Assembly: GCA_050734185.1 (NCBI GenBank)
Contig: JBOHUE010000006.1
Location: 1-20,007, forward strand
Direction of reading: 5' to 3'
DNA from: JAFALX01 sp050734185
GTDB taxonomy: Bacteria; Chloroflexota; Dormibacteria; Aeolococcales; Aeolococcaceae
Length of the DNA stretch: 20,007 nt
Shown here: positions 14,937-20,007 of the stretch, piece by piece
How the letters are laid out: each line of letters begins with the position of its first letter
Position numbering within the stretch: the stretch's first letter is position 1
Translations under genes and position numbers: made by a program
The notes under the pieces: model-generated
What the model saw: the letters and a program-made list of their open reading frames with translations, nothing else
The model's database searches: none
What the model was told of the DNA's origin: nothing

Positions 14937-15239
14937 CTAGGCGTCGAGCTCGTTCTCCTGGATGGCGCCGACGACGAAGTACTGACCGTCGCTCGCCGGC
15001 GCGTTGCGCAGCGCGCGATCGGCGCCGAGGCACGGCGTGATCTCGTCGTCGCGCATCACGTTCACGAGATCACCGACCTGCGCGGTCTCGGCGACCTCTG
15101 ACGTATCGACCGCCTGGATACGCGAGATGTGCTCGAGGATCGCCTCGAGCTCCGCGCCGAGGCGGCTGCGTTCGCCCGCGTCGAGGCCGAGCCGGGCGAG
15201 CGTTGCGACATGGTCGACGTCTGCCGAGGTGAGCGTCAT
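14937..15239 (-). CDS. gatC: Asp/Glu-tRNA amidotransferase subunit C
   Basis: The 100-residue small subunit that wraps around GatA and GatB and stabilises the complex. It has the usual pattern: DVDHVATLARLGLDAGERSR at 8-27, an amphipathic helix LEAILEHISRIQAVDTSEV, and the C-terminal RDDEITPCLGADRALRNAPA followed by YFVVGAIQE. Length is normal. It begins a C-A-B gene order; the GNAT gene is 43 bp upstream. The start has no real Shine-Dalgarno, but GATAAT lies 8 nt before the ATG, so this is the likely promoter of the gat operon. Confidence 0.96.
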   Translation of the reverse strand: MTLTSADVDHVATLARLGLDAGERSRLGAELEAILEHISRIQAVDTSEVAETAQVGDLVNVMRDDEITPCLGADRALRNAPASDGQYFVVGAIQENELDA

Positions 15240-15247
15240 CGCTCGCC

Positions 15248-15253
15248 ATTATC
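15248..15253 (-). promoter_or_regulatory. putative leaderless -10 of the gat operon
   Basis: On the minus strand GATAAT (five of six bases of TATAAT) is followed by 8 nt and the gatC ATG at 15239. GGGACA lies 15 nt upstream as a poor, short-spaced -35 candidate. The transcription start would be about 2 nt before the ATG. Confidence 0.4.
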
Positions 15254-15282
15254 CGGTGCGGCGCAGCCTGTCCCGGGCGGGC

Positions 15283-15753
15283 TCAGTGCGGCAGCCACGT
15301 GAGCACCGTCTGCTCCGTCGGCGTGAATCCGGCCGCGCGATAGACGGCCAGCGCCGCCGGGTTGTCGCTGCGGGTCCAGACGGATGCGAACGTGACCCCT
15401 CTGCCCCGTATGAGCGTCATCGCCGCGGTGGCCAGCTGTGTGGCAACGCCGCGGCCGCGATGCTCGGGCCGCACGAAGAGCTCGACGACCTCGGCCTCGA
15501 GCCCGTTGCCCGGGTCGAACAGCGACACCCAGCAGAATCCGATGGCCGCGCCGGCGTCGTCGTGGGCCACGAGAAACCGGTTCTCCGCGATGTAGCGCGG
15601 TGTGATCCGCAGCCGCTCAGCGACCTCACCGGCCGTCTCCTCCGGGTGGTCGAAGTGCGGCTGCTCCTCGAGCGTGAGCGCCACGAGCAGGCCGCGCACC
15701 GCCTCGCTCTCGGCGGAGTCCATCTCGGTGATTCGTGCGGAATCGCCATCCAT
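15283..15753 (-). CDS. GNAT family N-acetyltransferase
   Basis: A 156-residue GCN5-related acetyltransferase that would transfer an acetyl group from acetyl-CoA to an amine of a small molecule or protein. The acetyl-CoA motif is clear: VVELFVRPEHRGRGVATQL (89-107), with the pyrophosphate-binding RGRGVA loop. The C-terminal motif B is NPAALAVYRAAGF (131-143). The substrate is unknown. The ATG at 15753 has no Shine-Dalgarno; CAGAAT lies 8 nt upstream. It sits between the propeller genes and gatC, all on the minus strand, with gaps of 36 and 43 bp. Confidence 0.92.
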   Translation of the reverse strand: MDGDSARITEMDSAESEAVRGLLVALTLEEQPHFDHPEETAGEVAERLRITPRYIAENRFLVAHDDAGAAIGFCWVSLFDPGNGLEAEVVELFVRPEHRGRGVATQLATAAMTLIRGRGVTFASVWTRSDNPAALAVYRAAGFTPTEQTVLTWLPH

Positions 15754-15761
15754 CGAGGCCG

Positions 15762-15767
15762 ATTCTG
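15762..15767 (-). promoter_or_regulatory. putative leaderless -10 of the GNAT gene
   Basis: On the minus strand CAGAAT (four of six bases of TATAAT) lies exactly 8 nt before the ATG at 15753, the same spacing as for gatC and the phosphoesterase gene. No good -35 is seen. Confidence 0.3.
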
Positions 15768-15789
15768 CCGGGGGCGTTGCGCCGAAGGC

Positions 15790-17430
15790 TCAGAGGGGTG
15801 TTGCGGTCGGCAGCGGCACGGGCGGCTTCCCGGGGCAGGCCACCGCGGCAGCCGGCACCGGCGTGGGGACGCACGGTTCGGGCACAGGCGGAGACGCCGA
15901 CACGATCGGCGGCACCACCGTCACCGGTGGCGACGCGGGCGCGGGCAGGATCTTGACTGGCGGCGTGCTCGGCGCCGGGGGCGCCGCTGTACCGCTCAGC
16001 TGGCTCCAGGTGCTTCCGTCCCACGACCAGAGCGCGTTGGCGTACGCGGGCATCCCGGGCATCGGCGCATCCGCGGGAGAGCCGGCCATGGGGGGAAGGA
16101 CCGGCGCGGTCATCCCGCCGAAGAGCAACACTCGTCCGGCCGAGCCGTCATAGACCATGGTGGCGCCGCTCACGATCCCAGGGGTCCGACTGGGATGGTG
16201 CTGGCTCCAGGCCTGACCGGACCAGGTCCACGTCGCCTCGGACGAGTACGCGACCACCGAGCGATCTGCCTCGTCGGGCACCAGCTGGAACAGTGGCGGC
16301 ACTGCGGTCGGCGACGACGTCGTGAGCTCCGACCAGGCGGTGCCATTCCACGTTGTCTCGCTCGCGGTGCAGCACGCGAACGGTATGGCTCCGCTCCCTC
16401 CCGATGTTGATGGCGCGCCGCCGAGCGGGCACGGCGCAGCGACCTGCGGCGCCGTCGATGGCACCGCCCCGCCGCACACCGTGGTCGCACCCGCTCGGAA
16501 CAGCGCGAGGTGGCCCGTCGCCGGGTCGGGTACGAGTGCCGCCCAGCCGAGAATCCCGGTCCCGCCCTGCGGAGGCTGGGCGCTCAGATCCGACCACGCC
16601 GATCCGCTCCAGACCCACGTGTGCAGCACGGCCGGCGTCGCGATGGCTGCGCAGGATTGCGCCACCGGCTGCGGCGAGCCCGCCGGCGGCGACGCGGGAA
16701 TCGGACAGGCTGGCATCGGCATCGTCTGCACCTGCTCCGTCACCAAGAGGACCTGCCCTGTGGCGGGATCTGTCCCGACTGCCGGGGCCGGGCCCAGAAT
16801 CCCCGAGGGTGCCGGCTGGCCCGTGTCGTGCCAGTTGGATCCATCCCAGGTCCAGGTGTCGGTCAGCACCGACGGCACGCTCGCCATGCATGGGGCCATC
16901 GAGGCGCCGTTCGGTCCGCCCACGGGCGGCGGCGATGGGGCGATGGGCTCGATCGGCGGTGACGAGACCGGCGACGACGGCGGGCCGACCGAACCAGACG
17001 ACGACACCGAACCGCTGCCGCAGATGCCCTGCACCGCTTTCTGGGCTCCCCGCCCGCCGACCAGGAGCACATCGTGCGCGTGCGGGTCGTACGTCATCGC
17101 GGCGTACGCGCGCGCGGGCGGCGACACAGAGGGGTGCTGCTGCGTCCATGACGACCCGTCCCACGTCCACGTGTCGTCGAGGTCGGCCGTGCCGTTCGCT
17201 GCGGTCCCCCCGAACAGGACCACCTGGTGCCTCGCCTCGTCGTAGGCGGCGGCCGCAAATGCGCGCGCTGGCGGCGCATCGCCCGGCCCGGAGCCGGGTC
17301 CGTGCGCACCGCGCAGCCCGAAGTACGCACCAGCGGTACCGCCCGCGACCGCGATGAACGCCACAGCCGCCAGCGCCCAGCGCGCGCGCCGCAGTCCGGC
17401 GGCGGCCGGCGTCACTGTCGGGTCAGCCAC
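15790..17430 (-). CDS. membrane-anchored six-blade propeller protein, paralog 2
   Basis: A 546-residue single-pass membrane protein with a large exported domain, similar to kelch/galactose-oxidase-type propellers. A short Arg-rich N-terminus precedes one hydrophobic helix (about 19-39) with no lipobox, so it is probably anchored N-in. Six blades each carry a W-x-W-x-G-x-x-W signature: WTWDGSSW, WTWDGSNW, WVWSGSAW, TTWNGTAW, WTWSGQAW and WSWDGSTW. VLLFGG/VLLVGG strands occur in the first, second and last blades. A Cys-flanked Pro/Ser/Gly loop (about 132-184) is absent from the paralog. A Pro-rich linker leads to a C-terminal C-x11-C-P. Start at GTG 17430 is set by AAGGAGG 5 nt upstream (17442-17436). 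Function unknown; ligand or polysaccharide binding is only a guess. Confidence 0.85.
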   Translation of the reverse strand: MADPTVTPAAAGLRRARWALAAVAFIAVAGGTAGAYFGLRGAHGPGSGPGDAPPARAFAAAAYDEARHQVVLFGGTAANGTADLDDTWTWDGSSWTQQHPSVSPPARAYAAMTYDPHAHDVLLVGGRGAQKAVQGICGSGSVSSSGSVGPPSSPVSSPPIEPIAPSPPPVGGPNGASMAPCMASVPSVLTDTWTWDGSNWHDTGQPAPSGILGPAPAVGTDPATGQVLLVTEQVQTMPMPACPIPASPPAGSPQPVAQSCAAIATPAVLHTWVWSGSAWSDLSAQPPQGGTGILGWAALVPDPATGHLALFRAGATTVCGGAVPSTAPQVAAPCPLGGAPSTSGGSGAIPFACCTASETTWNGTAWSELTTSSPTAVPPLFQLVPDEADRSVVAYSSEATWTWSGQAWSQHHPSRTPGIVSGATMVYDGSAGRVLLFGGMTAPVLPPMAGSPADAPMPGMPAYANALWSWDGSTWSQLSGTAAPPAPSTPPVKILPAPASPPVTVVPPIVSASPPVPEPCVPTPVPAAAVACPGKPPVPLPTATPL

Positions 17431-17524
17431 TCGCGCCTCCTTACTCGCTGCGCGACACGATGATGCACCGTCAGTGAGACGCGCGACGGGCACCATTGGT
17501 TCCCGCGCCGACTATTGCGCGGCC
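17431..17524. other. spacer between tandem propeller genes
   Basis: This 94-bp gap holds the strong Shine-Dalgarno AAGGAGG of the downstream gene. An imperfect inverted repeat lies near 17481-17508, with a 3-base bulge and no T-run. Otherwise I see nothing in it. The two genes could be cotranscribed. Confidence 0.4.
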
Positions 17525-19036
17525 TCAACCCGAAGGCGCGGCCTGAAATGCGACCGGGCACACCTGCTTCGCACCGGCGACGGCGATGGGTGTGCAGGGA
17601 ATCGGTTGCGCCGACGTGGGCGGCACGAAGGTCGGCAGCGGAGACGCGCGCGAACTTGCCGGGGGTACGACGTTCACCGGCGACGGCGACGGCGGCGGTG
17701 ACGGCGAGGGCTTCGACGACGGTGACGGTGACGGTGACGGCGAGCGCGTCGGTGTCTCGCCGACTATCTGTGTCCAAGTGGTGCCGTCCCACGACCACAG
17801 CTCGTTCGAGTAAGCCGGATTCACCTGCGGTGGGGGCACCGGCACCGGCGTCACGACCACCGGGATCACAGCCGAGGTCATCCCGCCGAAGAGGAGCACC
17901 CGTCCGATAGCACCGTCGTAGACCACGGTGGAGCCGCTCACAAGCCCAGGCGACGGGCTCGGATGCAGTTCCGTCCAGGCGCCGGCTGTGCGCGTCCATG
18001 TTGACTGTCCGGCGTACGCGACGACCGCCCGGTGCGAGGTGTCCGCCGCGACCTCGGACGGCGTCGTGGCAGGCCCGTTCACCTCTGCTGGCTGGTGCTG
18101 CGCCCAAGCGGCTCCGTCCCACCTCGTCTCGCCGGTGAAGCAGCACGGTGTTAGTGGCGCGCTTGAGGGCGCGGCGGCATCTGACGTGTTCCCCCCGAGC
18201 GGACACTCTCTTTCTATTGCGGCACCAGCCTGCGCGCCGGGACAGACGACCTGGCCGCCCACCTGGAGTAGCAGCAGATGAGCCGACCCAGGATCCGCGA
18301 CCAACACGGCGGCGCCGTAGGCGATCTGCGAGAGCATCTGTTGCGGCTGCGCGGCCAATGTCGTCCACTCAGCGCCGCTCCACACGTATGCGTGCAGTGT
18401 GCCGGGGCCCTGGATGGATGGGCACCCTGGCGCCGGCAGCGGAGAGGACGCCGGCCCCCCCGGCCCCTCATACAAGCAGACCGGCAGTGGCTTGACCTCA
18501 ACTTGCTGCGTCAGCAGGATGACCTGCCCCGTAGTGGGATCGGTAGCCATTGACGGCGCCGGCCCGCCGGGCCCCGACGGCGTTGACCGTGCGGTCGCAT
18601 GCCAGTTGGACCCGTCCCACTCCCATGTGTCGGTCAGCACCGACGATTTCTGCGAGTCGCGCCCACCGAACAGGAGCACATCGCGGCTGCTCGGGTCATA
18701 GCTCATCGCGGCCGCAGAGCGCGCCGGCGGCGTCACGGACGGATGCTGCGGCGACCATGTCGATCCGTCCCACGTCCATGTGTCGCCGAGCGTTGTGCCG
18801 TCCGCCGTGCTGCCGCCAAAGAGGACTACCTGCTTCCGCGCCTCGTCGTACGCGGCCGCGGCGTAGGCACGCGCTGACGGCGTATCCCCTAGACCAGAGC
18901 CAGAGCTGTGCGCGCCGCGCAGCCCCAAATACGCGCCCGCGCCGGCGCCGGCAACGGCGATTAGCCCGACCGCGACCAGCGCCGAGCGCGCGCGGCGCCG
19001 CCCCGCCGATGCCGCTATCTCGCTCCCGTCGGCCAC
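17525..19036 (-). CDS. membrane-anchored six-blade propeller protein, paralog 1
   Basis: A 503-residue paralog of the adjacent gene, with the same plan: Arg-rich N-terminus, one hydrophobic helix (about 20-38), an extracellular propeller, a Pro/Ser linker and a C-terminal C-x11-C-P (C481, C493). Blade signatures are WTWDGSTW, WEWDGSNW, YVWSGAEW, TRWDGAAW, WTRTAGAW (degenerate) and WSWDGTTW. Shared landmarks with the paralog include YDEAR-QVVLFGG, VLTDTW-WDGSNWH, CPLGG, a CC pair before blade 4, and VLLFGGMT. Conserved Cys pairs in the loops suggest disulfides in an exported domain. The linker contains a stretch of alternating Ser-Pro near 432-453. Start at GTG 19036 is set by GAGAGGAGG 5 nt upstream. 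Function unknown. Confidence 0.85.
   Translation of the reverse strand: MADGSEIAASAGRRRARSALVAVGLIAVAGAGAGAYLGLRGAHSSGSGLGDTPSARAYAAAAYDEARKQVVLFGGSTADGTTLGDTWTWDGSTWSPQHPSVTPPARSAAAMSYDPSSRDVLLFGGRDSQKSSVLTDTWEWDGSNWHATARSTPSGPGGPAPSMATDPTTGQVILLTQQVEVKPLPVCLYEGPGGPASSPLPAPGCPSIQGPGTLHAYVWSGAEWTTLAAQPQQMLSQIAYGAAVLVADPGSAHLLLLQVGGQVVCPGAQAGAAIERECPLGGNTSDAAAPSSAPLTPCCFTGETRWDGAAWAQHQPAEVNGPATTPSEVAADTSHRAVVAYAGQSTWTRTAGAWTELHPSPSPGLVSGSTVVYDGAIGRVLLFGGMTSAVIPVVVTPVPVPPPQVNPAYSNELWSWDGTTWTQIVGETPTRSPSPSPSPSSKPSPSPPPSPSPVNVVPPASSRASPLPTFVPPTSAQPIPCTPIAVAGAKQVCPVAFQAAPSG
17679..17741 (-). repeat. 6-bp repeat tract encoding a Ser-Pro linker
   Basis: On the plus strand GACGGT occurs in tandem at 17718-17735, followed by GACGGC, with degenerate GGCGAC-type copies back to about 17679. 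Read on the minus strand it encodes alternating Ser and Pro in the linker of propeller paralog 1. Such a tract can change length by slippage in multiples of two residues without a frameshift. Confidence 0.7.
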
Positions 19037-19114
19037 AGAAGCCTCCTCTCGCTGCGCCGCAGGTGAAGCAGCTAGTTATTGAAACGGAGGGCGGGCGCCG
19101 TTAGTTTCCGTGCA

Positions 19115-19120
19115 TACACT
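19115..19120 (+). promoter_or_regulatory. putative leaderless -10 of the 141-aa protein gene
   Basis: TACACT (TANNNT form) is followed by 8 nt and GTG 19129. No Shine-Dalgarno precedes either GTG 19123 or GTG 19129, so the element favours the second one. No clear -35 is seen. Confidence 0.35.
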
Positions 19121-19128
19121 TCGTGACT

Positions 19129-19554
19129 GTGAGCGACTCCCCCGAACAGGCCAAAAACCCCGAGCGCCTCGAGCTCGAGGAGCTGACCTCGTTGCAACCG
19201 GGGCTGGCGCGGTTCATGCCGGAGATCGGGTCGCGCTTCTGGAAGTGCTACTACGCGGCCGAGGCGGGCAACTGGCCGATGGCGCGCTGGCAGCTCAGCG
19301 AGCTCCGCAAGCTCATGCGCATGTGCATGGTCACCCGGCCGAAGTACATCGCCGACCTGCAGGAATGGATCGCCGACGATCTCGAGCCGCTCATACGGGC
19401 AATCGACGCCGGCGACATCGATGGCTTCCGCAACTGCTACCACGACGCTGTTGACGCCGCGAACGACTTCCACCGCCGCTGGAAGAAGCCGTTCATCCTC
19501 TGGAAGCTGCCCGACTCTCCCCCACCAGACCTCGATCTGACTCCGCAGGACTGA
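19129..19554 (+). CDS. uncharacterised helical protein
   Basis: A 141-residue soluble protein that I do not recognise as a named family. It looks almost entirely alpha-helical, with amphipathic segments: ELTSLQPGLARFMPEIGSRF, then ARWQLSELRKLMRMCMVTRP, a helix with DLEPLIRAIDAGDIDGFRNC, and NDFHRRWKKPFILWKLP near the end. Three helices each with His/Cys/Met or aromatic residues could bundle around a ligand, but no CxxCH or other cofactor motif is present. No signal peptide. GTG 19123 in the same frame is an alternative start; I prefer 19129 because of TACACT 8 nt upstream. It diverges from the propeller genes and lies 41 bp before the isoaspartyl methyltransferase gene, so the two may be cotranscribed. 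Confidence 0.75.
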   Translation: MSDSPEQAKNPERLELEELTSLQPGLARFMPEIGSRFWKCYYAAEAGNWPMARWQLSELRKLMRMCMVTRPKYIADLQEWIADDLEPLIRAIDAGDIDGFRNCYHDAVDAANDFHRRWKKPFILWKLPDSPPPDLDLTPQD

Positions 19555-19595
19555 GCTCGCGGGCGCGGTCCGCACCCGAGTGGTAGACCTACGTA

Positions 19596-20007
19596 ATGGA
19601 GCCGCACGTCGCTCGCGACGAAATGATGGATCGTCTGCGCAGCGGTGGAGTGCGCGACCCGCGCGTCCTCGCCGCCATGGAGGCGGTGCCGCGCGAGGAG
19701 TTCGTCACCGACTCAGAGCGCGGGGACGCGTATGCCGACCGCGCGCTCCCCATCGACGCCGGCCAGACGATCTCCCAGCCGCTCATGGTCGCGGTCATCG
19801 TCGAGGCGCTCGAGCTGCACGACGGCGACGTCGCGCTCGACGTCGGCACGGGCTCGGGATACCAGGCGGCGGTGATGGCGGCGTGCGGTGCGCATGTCGT
19901 CAGCGTCGAGCGCATCCCGGACCTCGGCCTCGACGCCATGACGCGCCTCGGCAGACTTGGCTTCGACGTCGACGTGCGCATCGGTGACGGCTCCCTCGGC
20001 GCGCCGG
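19596..20007 (+). CDS. pcm: protein-L-isoaspartate O-methyltransferase, 3' end cut
   Basis: The first 137 residues of a PCMT-family enzyme, which methylates isoaspartyl residues in damaged proteins using SAM so that they can revert to aspartate. The reading frame stays open to the window edge, so the gene is partial. Family marks are VRDPRVLAAMEAVPREEFV near 21-39, the substrate/SAM motif AGQTISQPLM (near 58-67), SAM motif I LDVGTGSGYQAAV (near 85-97) and VVSVERIPDL. The C-terminal half is missing. Start at ATG 19596 fits the family. No Shine-Dalgarno is visible and TAGACC, 6 nt upstream, is only a poor -10. The short gap to the preceding gene is compatible with cotranscription. Confidence 0.93.
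   Translation, partial: MEPHVARDEMMDRLRSGGVRDPRVLAAMEAVPREEFVTDSERGDAYADRALPIDAGQTISQPLMVAVIVEALELHDGDVALDVGTGSGYQAAVMAACGAHVVSVERIPDLGLDAMTRLGRLGFDVDVRIGDGSLGAP

Noticed and set aside
17481..17508. Inverted repeat between the propeller genes as a terminator
   Set aside because: The arms pair only with a 3-base bulge, the loop is long and no T-run follows; too weak to call.
1..20007. Defence system, prophage, insertion sequence, CRISPR array or tRNA-linked island
   Set aside because: No transposase, integrase, recombinase, Cas, restriction or toxin-antitoxin motif, no tRNA-like sequence and no regularly spaced repeats were found; composition looks even across the window.

Overview
The window is a high-GC (roughly two-thirds G+C by eye), densely packed bacterial chromosome segment with 15 protein-coding genes. 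One of them is cut by the right edge. I see no rRNA, tRNA, CRISPR array, insertion sequence, integrase or phage gene, and no gene-free gap exceeds 175 bases. The content fits a soil-type high-GC bacterium of the Actinomycetota / Chloroflexota / Dormibacterota kind: a TIGR03086-type DinB-like enzyme, a stand-alone 5'-3' exonuclease, a DnaE1-type polymerase with intact PHP domain, an Lgt without the E. coli-type histidine, GatCAB, a COG4315 lipoprotein and apparently frequent leaderless mRNAs. The phylum is inferred, not proven.

Layout. At 123-1584 a small metal-binding DinB-like protein (minus) and a polymerase-I-like 5'-3' exonuclease (plus) diverge from a tiny shared promoter. At 1589-3016 lies a secreted phosphoesterase lipoprotein (minus). 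At 3071-5176 a plus-strand operon carries an RsmC-like methyltransferase, Lgt and a two-repeat YggT membrane protein. At 5189-10007 dnaE (minus) is followed by a lipoprotein of unknown function. At 10182-10706 there is a COG4315 lipoprotein (plus). At 10738-15753 a minus-strand translation cluster reads GNAT, gatC, gatA, gatB, then a RumA/RlmD-type RNA uracil methyltransferase. At 15790-19036 two tandem paralogous membrane-anchored six-blade propeller proteins (minus) occupy 3.2 kb. At 19129-20007 come an uncharacterised 141-aa protein and the start of a protein-L-isoaspartate O-methyltransferase (plus).

How the genes connect. GatCAB completes indirect Gln-tRNA and/or Asn-tRNA synthesis, and the rRNA/tRNA methyltransferase is translationally coupled behind it (GTGA overlaps). 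Lgt would acylate the three lipoproteins encoded nearby. The propeller pair is the least understood part.

Most useful observations. (1) Lead genes fall into two classes. Some have a clear Shine-Dalgarno sequence. Others lack one and carry a -10-like hexamer exactly 8 nt before the start codon, as expected for leaderless transcripts. (2) gatA has no ATG/GTG/TTG that would include its conserved N-terminal helix, so an ATT start is possible. (3) The propeller paralogs share a C-terminal C-x11-C-P module after a Pro-rich linker, and one carries a private Cys-flanked Pro/Ser loop. I found no convincing new defence, mobile or RNA system; the window is mostly ordinary housekeeping sequence.
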